64,000 nucleotides of DNA from Diadema setosum (Eukaryota > Echinodermata > Echinoidea > Diadematoida > Diadematidae), in the NCBI GenBank assembly GCA_033980235.1, contig CM067067.1:33304451-33368450 (forward strand), given 5' to 3'. This document shows positions 23,572 through 36,272 of the stretch, piece by piece (within the stretch, counting starts at the first letter, position 1; every line of letters starts with the position of its first letter). The position numbers were made by a program, and so were the translations under genes. Under the pieces are notes generated by a model. That model was given only the letters and a program-made list of their open reading frames with translations, did no database searches and had not been told where the DNA came from.

Positions 23572-24869
23572 CCTTGATCGATGCAATTTCTGAAATGACG
23601 TACACATTAGTGAAATGTAGGTTACTAAGTATATCACATTCGCAGTGTCAATGACCCTCAAGATAACATGTATGCACACCAAAACCGCATGCACATCTTC
23701 AAATCCAACTGCTCCTCCTCCGTGTCCTCGATCGCTCGTGTCTATTCGTCTTGCATGCTTAATTGGTCGACAACCGACAACTGACATAACCAGATCAGAA
23801 AATCAAGAAAGAAGACTTTTTTTCAATCTGTCAATGTTTATTCTTGACTCTCCGTCCTTGTAATGTTCCCTGACATACCCTCACGCACCAGTGGGGAGTC
23901 ACTCACTTTTCAATGTGAGTCAAGCATGAATAAGAATCGTTTCTTTGAATCATCGGACAGGAGTTTAAACATGACGTCACAAAGATTTTCTGCATCATCA
24001 CATAGTAACCAATGAGAGCGCAGCTTGGCAGTCATATGGTATTACGTGTCTCGCTATTATGATAATAGTAAATACGGTCAACACAACATAGATCTCCACA
24101 TAGGAAGAGACGGAAACTGGTGAATATTGGACTTTTCCCTGTCATAACCGGTTCGTATTTTGCATTTTTGAATAACGTAATATCTAGATAAGACATTATC
24201 CTACCATTTTCACTGTGTTACAGTGTGTATTTCTGAGGATTTGATGTTATTATAAGGGTTTTATTTTGTTTGGTGTGGTTCTGAACTTCTGACACAGCGT
24301 TTCGGACGCCATGTTTCACAATATTATTGTATGCAAAATCACTAGAAATACCTCGGACTGTAGACAGTAAAAGACAATAGTTTCTCCCATGCCCGTCTCA
24401 ACAACAATTAATATATTTTTTTATTGAAATTCGCATTGTTTTTCGTGTTTTATAGGGTCCAAACATTCTCGGGACAGCGTCTTTATGTGGAAATTGAGAG
24501 GGTATTCCCTCCCTACACTGTACCACTGACAGTGCAGTGCAGTGTGATACTTTGTACTGGCTTGTGTGTATGATAGACATGGCAATTTCATGGAGCTACG
24601 TGACTCAGCTAAGCGAGCTGAGACTCGAGAGGCTTGGCTAGCGATAGCTAATGCTCTAGCTTGGCTTGCGCTTGGTTAGGCTACTCTGCAGTTTTGAAAT
24701 GCATCAGCATCAGCCTTCTGGTTGGATTGGTCGGGTTAATGAACACTCTTTTTGTGGTATACTGGTAGCCACACTTTCTAAAATAGTCTCTAAAAGTCCT
24801 CCAAATCTCCTGTGTACATGTGGGACTATGGCATTGGCATTTTTAGTGGGAGTTTAAACCTTTAGTGAG
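23572..24869. other. Intergenic spacer, nothing recognised
   Basis: Short ORFs only. A small repeated TAGC/AGCTTGGCT-rich patch lies around 24605-24685. No exon or element boundary can be supported. Confidence 0.25.
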
Positions 24870-25811
24870 TTTCAGTAACTCGTACATTTTTGGCCAGCTT
24901 CTGGCCTGGCCCGAGCTAAATTGGCCCGCGCCAAGCAGTAAAAATTGCATTCAATAGAATTTAACTATTATACATAGCAGAGATGCACCACTTTTACGAT
25001 GACCCATTCACGAACTCAGCCACGTTTAGTACCGAATACGCCGAACGTTTCGCGAGGTTTCTATTTTCGCGAATTTCGTGAGTCAGCTGCTATTCGCGAA
25101 ATTAAAAACTCACGAAAATATTGACTCTAATACCGATAGCAATGTGACGTACGCGTATACATTTCTCTGTTCAGTACACAACTCCACAATCGCAAATTTA
25201 ACTACTCGTGAAATTGTCGAGAAGTCCCTATTCACGAAAATTTAGACGCGTGAAATATATGGGGTATACAGTAAGTCTACTACTCATCGACCACCTATTT
25301 TTAGATTGACCACCCTCACGCAATGGCGGTCGATTAAAATGCATGCACTTGCGCCGGGGGACAGTGACAAATGTGACTGTTAGTCTGTATTTGTCGCCAA
25401 GAACTCCGCGCCTTCGGTACGAGTCAACAATCTGAGCCTGGGATATGAATCTGCAGTATTTTCTGCCTCGAGTGAAATGAAATTAAGGTGAAAATGAGGT
25501 ATATTTTCTAAGATACAAGGTATTCATTCAAAAAGTGGTCGATGAGTGGTAGGTCCAAGTACATTGTATACTGGGTAAGGGATAACTAGATCTACCATGG
25601 CAACTGAACACACGCTCTACAACTAGCGGAGTCACAGCCAGGTAATTATGACCTTTGACTGTGCAAAGAATTTTGGCCCGAGCCTGGCGCTGCTATCATC
25701 CATAAACTGTTCGATTGCGCAGGCCACTTTGGCTTGACCCATGCATGAAGTCAAAATTTTACAACCTACAATGTAGCTCAGGCCTGGCCAGAGCCAAGAG
25801 AATTACTGAAA
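24870..25811. mobile_element. Nested inverted-repeat elements
   Basis: The outer imperfect ends TTTCAGTAACTC (24870) and GAGAATTACTGAAA (to 25811) are accompanied by facing GGCCTGGCC-type words. Inside, 25263-25577 has inverted ends GTATACAGTAAGTCTACTA and its partner ending TGTATAC, with CATCGACCACCTA facing GTGGTCGATG. Sequence at 25048-25262 is rich in TTCGCGAA/CACGAAA words typical of another miniature family. Boundaries of the outermost unit are approximate. Confidence 0.55.
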
Positions 25812-26336
25812 GGGGTATAACAATAACATTGTCCATGGAGGGAAAATGCACCTGACTGTGTGCAGCACTATAAAATATGATAATATGTCTTATGAAATGA
25901 TTCATCCAAGTCACATGCGGTCAAGTTGCATTTTTTTTTTTTGTGTACTTCGGGACAACTGGTATGCTTCCATGGACTTTCATGTTAAAATGCACTTAGA
26001 TTGAATCTCAGATATTTCATTCGTAAATATGGCAGAGATATCAGAATGTTTCAGTGTCAGAACTGATTGAAAGACAAGAAAGAGTAATGGCAGACTTGTA
26101 AATCTAAGAAAGCCACATGAGCAAAATCATTAAAATGGCAATACAATGTATGTTTCCTTTATGTGATATCCAAATGCTCTTGTTTTGCTTGATTATTCAG
26201 CACTGATAATCTTATGACATTGTAACAGAAGATGATCATTGAATTAAAAAAAAAAATATTGCATTGACGGCTTCTTTTCCAATGGGTGTATGTCTATCAG
26301 GCTCTTTTGAGAGTCTGGCAGTCCACAAGTTTTCCA

Positions 26337-26530
26337 TTAAAGGGGGAGTCCACCCTGAAAATTAGCTTTTGTGAATAGAATTTCAAGTAACTTTGATGAA
26401 CAGGACATTGAAAGTTTGAGGAAATCCTGATCAAAACTGAGAAAGTTATGATTTTCTTTCTTTCTTTCTTTCCTTTTTTGAAGTTGTAACAAATCAAACA
26501 CAAATTGGCAATTCTCTGATATCAAATGCG
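26337..26530. mobile_element. Partial TTAA element, one end only
   Basis: TTAAAGGGGGAGTCCACCCTG resembles the ends of families A and F. Words such as GAAAGTTTGAGGAAATC and GAGAAAGTTATGA follow, as in family A. A TTCTTTCTTTCTTTC tract interrupts it. I could not find a matching right end. Confidence 0.45.
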
Positions 26531-29500
26531 AGCACATCTCCCATTGCTCTGTACTATAGAATGAAAATTTTTTACATCAAGTCATTTTGACATCCATTGA
26601 GTTGTACAACTGGTGTACATTGTACATGCATCTAGATTGTACAACCTTACAGTGTACAATCATCATAAATATGTTCAGGGTTGACCCCTACATGCAAAAT
26701 ATATTTTCCATCAACAATTGTAATAAGAGAGAGAAGGAGAGAAAATATGTACTTTTATGCACAGGGCATATGGAAGGTTAGCTCACATGATACAGTGTTC
26801 ACTGTATATCAAGGAGTTGTTAATTTGTGCTTGGCTGATTAGAATTTACTCAAATTTCAACGTCCTGTTCCTTTTTTTTTGGGGGGGGGGGGGTTCTGTT
26901 TCTATTCACATAAACTTATTTTCATGGTAGACTTCCCTAATTATATTGTGGCTGTTTCACAAAGCTCAGCAAAATCCCAGCTCTCAGGAATTGCTTGCTT
27001 GTCTTACAGGGTCTGCTCATCTGTGTGGTATTTTCTATTTACTTTCAATAGATACAGTGTGTAGTTTGTATCATGGGAATGTTGAGCAACAATGTACAGT
27101 ACATTGTACATGCACAGTACTTTCTCTGTATAAAGCTTGCTGCAACTACCAAAGAAACATTCTAAATTTGAATTGCCAGAAATGTGCTTAAAATGTCATT
27201 TAAGATATGAAATAGTGAAATATAAAAACATCTACATTGTACAATGTAGTAGCCCATCAAGTTCTAGATTCCACATGGCTATGGTACTGTAAAAGTTGTA
27301 GTTCAAAATTCATTTTACAAAAAGGTTTGACATTCTTACTGGTACATGTACTTACAGTACATGTACAAAGGAATCACAGCTGGGTAGAAAGATAAACTTG
27401 TGACTTCCTGAATCTGCAGGACTCGAACACATTACCAGCTTCTTCTTTTTTCCTCTTTTTGCTGGTCAGGCATGCAAACCACATGACCATAATCCATGCA
27501 ATTGCTGCTGAAGTGAATCATCTGTGTTTAATCTGTGTGAAACATCAGATGACCAGTGTTTATTGGGATGTGTCACTGGAGGAAAAGAGAAGTTCAGATT
27601 TAAAGATTACTGAGAGAATGGATGAGTATGAACCCGTGGCTGGTTTGAGGTGCAATGGGAACACCTCTTCATAGAATGCACAATGCCTCAATTTGATTAG
27701 ACCAAGGAATGTACGAGCTAGTGGCTCGCCTTGTAACTCTTTGATTATACTGTAAACCACAGTGACCATTGTCTCATCAACATGTGGGATGAATATTTAA
27801 TACCATCCCCCCCCCCCCCACCTTAAGACAAAACAAACATCATGTTGCTTATAAATGCTAAATGTCCTGCGATGGTATAAAGTGAGCATAAATTCAGTGC
27901 ATACAATGTAGTTGGTAGTCATGCAGTCATGTGCACAGGTACAGCAAATGGAGGTGCACAGTACAGCAAATGCAGGGCCTACAGTTTTACAGAGAAAATA
28001 CACTGACACTGCACTTTGTGTATGTTGCACTAACTAATGTATATTTTCCGTGCACCCTGTGCATTTGGACTATCAAAATAATGCTATTAAAATTTACAAA
28101 TCTTGGAATGTACAATGTACATACACAACAAATTTACTGGCCTGAATCAAACTTGTTTTACATTGTACATGATTTGACACATTAATGGTGAACATTTTTA
28201 GTGTAACGTACAACTGTACATGTATGCACATGTACAAAATTTACACTGTATAGGCATATTATACATTAGAATATTACATATTGTGCAGATGACATCCTGT
28301 TTAATATCTGATAGTGGTATGATGGACTGTATCTGATAGTGGTGTGATGTACAATTGTACATATCGTAGGCTGACAGTATCATACATGTAAATTGTGTAA
28401 ATTTTGAGCTCATGGATGAGGTATGTACAACAGATTTGGAGTCCTTATTAGCCAAAAATGTTCAAACAAGCTGACAGTATGACTTGTAGAGATGTTCTAT
28501 TTTGAAATCATCCTTGAAGTCAAGTTTTGTTCCTGGATTTCATCAATCCCTGATCTACATGTGTACTTGGTACAGTTTGATTTAATACACACTTATAGGC
28601 CTCTGCACACTATGACTCAATCTTATAAGTTTGACAGAATTTTGGCTGGCTTGGCTTTCCTGCTTTTCGGACCGATCAAAAACAATGTCTTTGTGTGCGG
28701 AAGAAGATAAAATCAAGTAGCAAGCCCCTTTTCCTCCACATACGCTTTGTGAAGAAGTGATTGTAAAAGATACTGACAGCATGAATATTGAAATACCGTA
28801 ATAATTCTTTCTGACTCAAGCCTGGTGTTTTGTGAATTTACTTGTCTTGAAATAGTCAAACATTTGGCATCATGTTAGTGTACCGCTTTGTAACCTTTAC
28901 TGCAGGTACATGTACAACGATAACAACAAAACTGAATGTAGCATTTTGTATGCTGTGTTTTATTTGCCGTACTATTTCACATGTAACTTCTACCTGTAGT
29001 TATTACAGTGTGTTTAATCAGAGCTAAGGCGTATGTTGCTCATGCTCACTGAGCACTGCCAAAGCCACCGAGAGTTAATCCAGAGCCACAGGGTAAACTA
29101 AAATAATGTTAGTGTTCTTCATTGGCATTTTCAATTCAATCATCTTGATAGTGCACTTGAACTCAGAACAAATAAGGAAATCCTGGTGCTTTTCTTCCTT
29201 GAAGTCTTTCAAGCTCAACCTGTGTGTAGAGCCCACAATGTATTGGAGTACATGTACATGTACCATTGTAGAGTGAATACACTGTATATGCTACACAATG
29301 TTATGCTCCTTATTTGTTTTAGATCAATTACCTCATAGAATGGAAATCTATATTCTGCTGTTATCCTGATTCAAGATCATATTGTGTATCATGACATCTT
29401 TTGAATATACTACATGTAGCTTCATGGTGTCACAACACAGCTCTTAGAGTGAGAGAGAGAGAGTTATGGTGGAATCATTGGGAGTCCTTCATAAAAAGTT

Positions 29501-30792
29501 AATGCTACAATGTGCTTGTCAATCAAAACCCTTTTGTGCTAGTGCAGTTTTGTACACATCTATTTATAGTCAAGAGATACAGGAAAATGTGTTGTACATG
29601 ATGTGGATAAAAATCTTAACTTATGTGTCAACCTCCTTATGTAATCAAGCATTACACCAGTGACAAATAAATGTAAATGTTGTTTAATATTTTGTATGTA
29701 CATGTACAGTTTGGTAATTCTAAAGGAGTATCTTATTCATTATTTTCTCTGTTTTCTGGGTTAGCTTAGTTCACTGGGAACAAAAACATATTGCTGCACT
29801 TTATGGACAGCAAATTACCAATGGACACAGAAGAAATCTTGTTTTATTATCCTACAGTACGATGTAGTAACGGAAAGGAAGCAGTAAATCCTGCCATTGT
29901 TATAGCAGCACACATTAATGACACACTTCCTACTATACACTGCCTGTGCTTCACGCTTCCATGGCACTGTCCCTCAGCCCTTTGTCACTTCTGGCTTTCC
30001 GAGCATCCTGGCACAAAAAGGGGAATGTGTATCAAAGGTATTCTTATGTCTGTTATGCAGTGTGGTTGGGGTGTAAAAATCCCCTGCCTTCGAGACCATT
30101 CTGGCAGAGTGAGGTGGAAACTGTCAACAGTTGCTGCCAGCGTTAGGGAAGCTACACGGTGACACTTCTTCCCAGCTTTTTCGCAGCGGAATCGCCTGAA
30201 GTGCCCAGAGGAAGTGAGTTAGTCCCTCGGTGTGCATGTGTGCCATTGCTATGTTACTCAGTAACAGCTGAAGCTGACAGTTTTTGGGAAGTGCTAATCG
30301 ATGCGGTGATCTCATTGTGTTACTGCATACATTTGGTGAGTATAGGGAATTCCCTCCTGCAATAGGGGGGTTTCTGATTGCTGTGATGCAAATTAAGATA
30401 CACACTGTATGTGCCAATGTGGTTTCATTTTACAGGAAGATTGTACGAGTATTTGCCATACAGCCTGTACATGTAGGGAATGTGCATGGTCTCATTGGAC
30501 CACACATTCCTTATGAGTGACTGAACCGTGTGTGTATCGAGTATATGCACAGTACATGTACATGTATATTGTACATCCCTAGTACATGTATCTGTGATGT
30601 ATGTAAAACCAGGTATACACTGTACCGTACTTGCCTACATGTATGCTGCAGTTGTAGTTAAGTTTCATTACCGGTACATGTGTTTGCATTTTGGCAAAGC
30701 TCTACAAATACCAGTATGTGTCCAAGATGTAGTAACGTGGCCTGTTGGATGTGATGTAAGTAATACTAGTTAGTATTAAAAGTATTTGTAGT
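26531..30792. other. Gene-poor DNA rich in TGTACA/ACATGT words
   Basis: The palindromic words TGTACA and ACATGT and the word CAATGTAC recur far more often than in the flanks, often as ACATGTACATGTA. No splice-bounded coding exon is seen. The 123-codon ORF at 29791-30162 has no recognised domain or clean splice context. Confidence 0.4.
27405..27487 (-). repeat. tRNA-derived SINE-like fragment
   Basis: Read on the minus strand, GTGGTTTGCATGCCTGACCAG resembles a tRNA A-box region. About 30 nt later comes TGTTCGAGTCCTGCA, close to the B-box consensus GGTTCGAATCC. The spacing and A-rich interruption do not fit an intact tRNA, so a degenerate tRNA-derived SINE is the better reading. It rests on motif similarity only. 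Confidence 0.35.
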
Positions 30793-31213
30793 TTAAAGGT
30801 CCTGTTTACCTTTGGGAGCAGTGATTTAAAATGTTCAAGATATCACTCACATGTATGATGCATGTACATGTACATGTTTGTATGTACAATGTACTAAATG
30901 TAGGTCAGTTGTATCACAAAACATCCTACCATATTAAATTTTTGCAATAAAGCCTAAAATATTTAAGGAGATATCACTATTTTTCTCATTAAACCATAAA
31001 GTATAGACGGTTTAGTCTGAAAACATCTTTATTATAACTACAGTAGGGCCTACAATGTAATCTGTTCACTTTTTGAAATTACATCAATTATACTGGTTCA
31101 AATTTTGACATAATTTGTTGTTTCTATCCGTAACTCCCATTGTAGAACTATTTTGAAGCACTAATGCTACATGTACGTTTGTTACATCTGCAAATGGTAA
31201 ATTGTGCCTTTAA
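30793..31213 (+). mobile_element. TTAA element, family G copy 1
   Basis: Ends TTAAAGGTCCTGTTTACC and GGTAAATTGTGCCTTTAA are imperfect inverted repeats with TTAA borders. Internal landmarks are AATGTTCAAGATATCA, TGCAATAAAGCCTAAAATAT and AGACGGTTTAGTCTG. These occur in the same order and orientation in the copy at 50686-51042. Confidence 0.75.
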
Positions 31214-32080
31214 TGTGAATACATGTACCTTGTACATTTGTACAGTAGAGTGTGCATGTTTGTGCCTTGGGAGTATGGAAGACATTTTGAACAATGAAAG
31301 CCAGTTGAAGGTGACAAGGGATGAATTAACAAATAATGCCTTTACTATGGTGGATAGAAGTTCTCATACATGTACAAGTTGTACTGTACATTCTGGATTG
31401 AGGGTTCAATGCTTTTATTGTGTTGTACATTGTACAATGTACTTTAAGTGCACAAGCTACATTTGTACAATGCACGGAACTTGTATTTTCAGCAGGAGAC
31501 CAACGCTGTAATCTTTCTGTATAATCAGTGTCATGTTTGTTTTTGACTGGTATTATGCATTAAGTGTACATGTGCAATGTCTTGTATGAACATTGTACAC
31601 TTCAGGCATGGGGCTGTTCTAGCAGTACCTACACATATACAGTACATAATGTACATGTGAATTTGTTATATCGGGACTGATTGTTGCTTCCCATGCATTC
31701 ATACCATATTGTTTTTGAGCCTAGACTCTTTACTCGACAACTATGTGAAAAACAAGGTTATTAAATGGGATGCAGCACCATGGAAGAGGGCAGTGGGGGA
31801 GCAGTTCAAAACAAGAACTAAATGAGTCAGGTGATGTTAGCATGATGGCAAACACTCTGACCAAAGTCTAACAATGCTTTCTGTAGACTCATTTCTGTTG
31901 TTCTCTCTTGAGTACCTTTGAATAGACTTTGCTCCAAACTGTTGACATGATGCAAAACTCCTGTAGCGTAAAGGGGGAAAAGGGTAGAGTAGGAGAAGAA
32001 AGATGAATCTCACTGTATTACTCAGGCTTGAAACAGTGATTTGTCATGTGTGACTATATTGTATAGTAAGGGTACTAGGT
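31214..32080. other. Intergenic spacer, nothing recognised
   Basis: Continues the TGTACA-rich character. No exon or repeat end can be supported. Confidence 0.3.
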
Positions 32081-32617
32081 CTCGCGCAGGGACGTAATGA
32101 TCGCGCATAGCGTAACTGCGTATAGCAAGCATTAATACGCGTAAGACTAAGCGCAAAATTTGCCGATACGCCCATGGAATAAACATACCTGACAACCGCT
32201 AGAAATGAGAAGGAAGCAGGTAAGAAATTTAGATTTCAAACACATTTTTCACTAAATTTCCATTTTTTTGGAACAAATTTTTCACTAAATTTCAAATTTT
32301 TACGTTATAATTTACCTACCTTAGCTTAAAATCTTTTTTAAGGATGTTGTAGCCAAGACGTGTCGTCTCGCTTGTCTCGTTTGTATGATTGTAGCCGATA
32401 GAATTCGTATTTTGTTCGATCGATCGTTTATAATATTCTACGAAAGCCGAAGCACGTTCAGCCGCAGAGAGGGGCAGACACTTTCACGCATGAAACTACG
32501 TAGGGCAGCTGCGCGACCTTTACATACCCCGAGAAATTGTACGCATGAAATTAAGTCCGACATACAAACGGCGACAGCGCACTACTCCGTCATCGTATCA
32601 TCAGGAGATTCTGGGAG
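32081..32617 (+). promoter_or_regulatory. Candidate promoter and non-coding first exon for the ZFAND gene
   Basis: This stretch is richer in CpG (CGCG, TCGATCGATCG, GCGACAGCGC) than the kilobases around it. It ends at AGGAGATTCTGGGAG followed by GTGATT, a usable donor at 32618. It lies upstream and on the strand of the A20/AN1 gene, whose coding start sits on an exon with an upstream splice acceptor, so at least one 5' non-coding exon must exist. The link is inference from position and composition only. Confidence 0.3.
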
Positions 32618-34187
32618 GTGATTTTTCTGCATTTTCGTGATATTTATTGAGAAATTCAGGTACGATTGTGGAATAATTTTTATTATAAGAGCATCACAAA
32701 TTTTCGTGCGCGATATCTAGACCCCTCAACCATACACGTTATGTATGTCATGTCGTATTTATATCCATAGATAACATACTACAAATGTACAACATGAAGG
32801 TGTACACATGTACATGTGATGTACACATGTACATGTACAAGTTTTGTACATCAATCACCCTGGTGTACTGTTTCAAGCTTGCACAACATGTGAATGGTCT
32901 GCCCAGGTTAGATATGAGTCAGAACCATTTTGGCAGCAGAATGATTATGTGCTTCCTTTATACCGGTAGTTGACCCCCCACCTTGTACAAATTAAAAGAT
33001 GCAGTGCCATAGTACATGTACACACATTGTTTGTACATGTAAGTGAGCATATTACAATAAATATTTCTGCAAGATCAAAAGTTGCACAAAAGATGTACTG
33101 TAATTGAATCCAAACTGGCATGTACACTGCAGGAATAATTTTCCTGGTATCGCATTGTAATTTTTATGCATTTTTACACCACTGGTACTCAAACTGTTTT
33201 TTGAGATGCAGTTGTCTTCCATAGAAGTGTACAGGATACCATTTGAAATATTGTTCATCAGCTGAAATTGCTAGTCAGATTTGAGGTGGAAAATTATTCC
33301 CTGCATTGTTCTCATTGGCTATCTAATCTTTCTTTAAAAAAAAAAAAAAACAAAACAAAAAACAAAGAAAAAACTGGTGTAGATTTCTATGCAATAGTAT
33401 ATTAGAATAAACAGTATTCGTGTCATACACCGTATGTAAAATATTTGCCCAACGTACAACTGTAGGAGCAGATGAAGGTTACTGAAGGTTATCAGGACCA
33501 AGGTTCCAGATTTTCGTAGAGTGATACAATGTAGATGTGCAGTGCTGTGGAAGGCACTGAGACGACAATGACATGTTGTACAAGCTGTATGCCTACAGTT
33601 GTACAGGACTGTACAGTGTAGTTGTACATGGTACTGTTGCATCATGTATCAATCTGTACAATTTAAGATATTATTTGTTTGGATGGATTCACAGACTGTA
33701 CATTAGTATATTGTACACATCCAGCATGAGATCTGTGAACCATTTGAGTACCATCAAGAGCTAACAGTTTTAAGTACGGTCTATCCATGTTGACCAAGTC
33801 TGTAGTAATTGTGGTCATGTACTCTCTATGCATTGGCCTCCTTTAATTTTGGTTCCAGACAACCTTCAACTAGGAGTTTACAGTCTAGTGCTGTTTGCAT
33901 TGTCTTCTGCCATGGTCACCAGCTGTGCTGATAGCTGGCAGTACCGGTAGTTCACTGACAATAGTGATATCCTTGACAATGGCATGGAATGTGGCCTTCA
34001 AACTCAGCTGGATATTAGATCAGTAATACAATTTAAATGTCATTTTCAGAGCTGACTAAATATTACTCACATACCTGTAATAATACTTACTGGCAGCAAA
34101 TGCACAGTACGTTGACATCATACGATGCTGCAGCCATAGTGACTGCATGTATCTGACAAGCTATTTAGCTTCTGCACATCGTGAATG
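32618..34187. other. Non-coding, probable first intron of the ZFAND gene
   Basis: AT-rich with further TGTACA words and an A-rich stretch at 33337-33372. No coding exon seen. Confidence 0.3.
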
Positions 34188-34524
34188 TGCATGCAAGTAT
34201 CATGTTTTGTGTTGAGAGAAAATAAAGTATTATTGCAATAATAAACATTGTTTCATTTGACCTACATACAGCCGTACATGTGTATGTACACTGTTCATTG
34301 AGTCCCACAAGTCACAATTACAGTATGTCGTTTGGTGTTGTATTCTCATATCTTTTGCATGCAAGTATCATGTTTTGTGTTGAGAGAAAATAAAGTATTA
34401 TTGCAATAATAAACATTGTTTCATTTGACCTACATACAGCCGTACATGTGTATGTACACTGTTCATTGAGTCCCACAAGTCACAATTACAGTATGTCGTT
34501 TGGTGTTGTATTCTCATATCTTTT
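34188..34524. repeat. Exact tandem duplication, 168-bp unit, two copies
   Basis: The sequence from TGCATGCAAGTATCATG through CTCATATCTTTT repeats with a period of 168 nt (34188 and 34356). I see no mismatches between the copies. It is either a very recent duplication or an assembly artefact. Confidence 0.9.
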
Positions 34525-34706
34525 GTATTCTCATATTAATTTTACCACAAAATTTCATGGCTGTTAGATATCACAGCATGTGTGCATTTCGAGTTGGAAT
34601 GACGTGGAAGAATGTTTTCCTGTTTGACCATCCACAATTATGAATGTAGTCCATGAATCTGTGTTAACCCTCCCCCTCTCATGTCTTTTCTTTTGTCGAT
34701 GTGCAG

Positions 34707-34775
34707 GAACACAACCAGAAGAGGAACTGTCTGGCAGAAGGAAAAAAAAGATCAAGTAATGCAGTAAAGGACATT
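34707..34775 (+). other. Candidate 69-nt non-coding exon upstream of ZFAND
   Basis: A long pyrimidine tract ending GTGCAG (34706) precedes it and GTAAGT (34776) follows, both near consensus. One frame is open through all 23 codons, but it contains no ATG start leading into the ZFAND frame. I read it as a probable 5' UTR exon of the downstream A20/AN1 gene. Confidence 0.3.
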
Positions 34776-35666
34776 GTAAGTTGACGGCTACAAGAACAAG
34801 ATTTTGGACAGGTTCCTACTTCTGGATACAGTCATTCATGTTGTTCTAGAAGGAAAGAAAGCTACTAAGTATCCAGTGCGTTTGCTGATTGACAACCTAG
34901 TCAGAGCCAACGTCATCTTATCAAGCCAGGCAGTCGCCAAAGAAAACAGGCAAGTACTCCAGCGACAGTATTTCCATTCTGAGTGTCATTTAATCATCAG
35001 TGATTACACACATCCTTATAATCACCATGAAGTTTGTAACAGAACATGTAATTTCATGCAGCATATTGTCGCTGGGGTGACAAGACCTTGTATCTGCAAT
35101 TTTGGTGAAAATGACTTTTTTTGGATTTATGGTCAGATAATCAGTTAAGTGATGTCCTGTCCAAATCCTAGATGTCTTACCCCAAAAATGAAGCCACCAC
35201 AGCATGTCAAAGGAATGTCTCTTCCATTAGATACCGTGCTTTGGCAGCCATGTTTTTTTGCTCTCCTGAACATTTGACATTTTATATACGAGGTCTTGTC
35301 GCCCCAGCGACGATATGTAGGTTTTCATTCAGAGTAAATCTTGATATTGGATTAAATACAAATTATGTAATTCTTCATTTTTCTCCCTCTATAGTTTTTG
35401 TACTGAATGAAAATTCCACCTCCTTGATCAATGAGTCCTTTCTCTGCAGTAGTAGCCATCTGTGACATGTAATGTGTATGTGTGCCCACACATGTAAATT
35501 GTTTCATTTACAGTTGTAGTCACATTTTCCGCAGGATATTAGGTAACCTTTTGTATGTGGACATCAAATGGAATTATTGAGTATCAGTAAGAGACAGTGC
35601 TTCCTTCTACTTGTGTATTCAAATTTAGGACTGACTTTATGTTGGTATACAATGAATGTTTTTGAG
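34776..35666. other. Non-coding, probable intron
   Basis: A 114-codon ORF at 34804-35148 follows the candidate exon but has no acceptor, donor or recognised domain. Otherwise nothing can be supported. Confidence 0.25.
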
Positions 35667-35785
35667 TGCAATGGACAGAATATTTCATGAGGTGAAAGAT
35701 GAAGTGATCCATTCAATGAGGCACAGCCGAGTTGAGTGGATCAATAATTTCATCTTTCACAGAATGAAATATTCTGTCCATTGCA
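35667..35785. repeat. Palindrome with 22-bp perfect outer arms
   Basis: The left arm TGCAATGGACAGAATATTTC is mirrored by GAAATATTCTGTCCATTGCA at the right. GTGAAAGATGAA faces TTCATCTTTCAC further in, and GATCCATTCAA faces an imperfect TTGAGTGGATC. Total 119 nt; no target duplication resolved. Confidence 0.7.
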
Positions 35786-35820
35786 TGAAAGAAAACCATT
35801 TATTCTTTGTGTTACATAAC

Positions 35821-36151
35821 ACCTAAAAATAGATCCTAGTCATTTGATTTTTTATGAATTTAGAAACAAGAGAGAATGTGTGAGATCTGAGAGAGGGAGA
35901 GTGCTCACTGAGCGCTTGCTATCCGCTAGCACGCTGTGTATGCTTGATTTCATGCACACTGCAAACGCAAGCGTTTTACGTTTGTAGTGTGCCGGCTCTC
36001 GGTGTGCGTGCAATGGAGCAAATCGTATGGATCCAAGATTGCACGGTAAATGAAGCCACAATTGTATGGATGATGACATCATAGTAAAATGGGACAAATG
36101 ATCAATGTCAAACAAGCAATCAAATGACAAGGATCTATTTACAATGTAGGT
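35821..36151. mobile_element. Inverted-repeat miniature element
   Basis: ATAGATCCTAGTCATTTGATT near the left end faces AATCAAATGACAAGGATCTAT near the right, with ACCTA/TAGGT at the extreme borders. The middle is GC-richer (GAGCGCTTGCTATCCGC) with a small AAACGCAAGCGTTTT palindrome. It abuts the palindrome at 35667-35785 and may form one compound unit with it. Confidence 0.6.
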
Positions 36152-36272
36152 GATATATAAAAAATAAAGTTTGTATCACAAAACACAAAACCTTTTGGAA
36201 TAATTTCAAACAAATGGGGAAACTGACCAGAAATATATATCATAACTGAAAATGAGCAAAGAAAAAATGTGA

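Noticed and set aside
29791..30162. 123-codon ORF on the plus strand
   Set aside because: No recognised domain, no convincing splice sites around it, and composition like the surrounding non-coding DNA.
34804..35148. 114-codon ORF after the candidate 5' exon
   Set aside because: No acceptor before it, no usable donor within the plausible coding part, and no domain.
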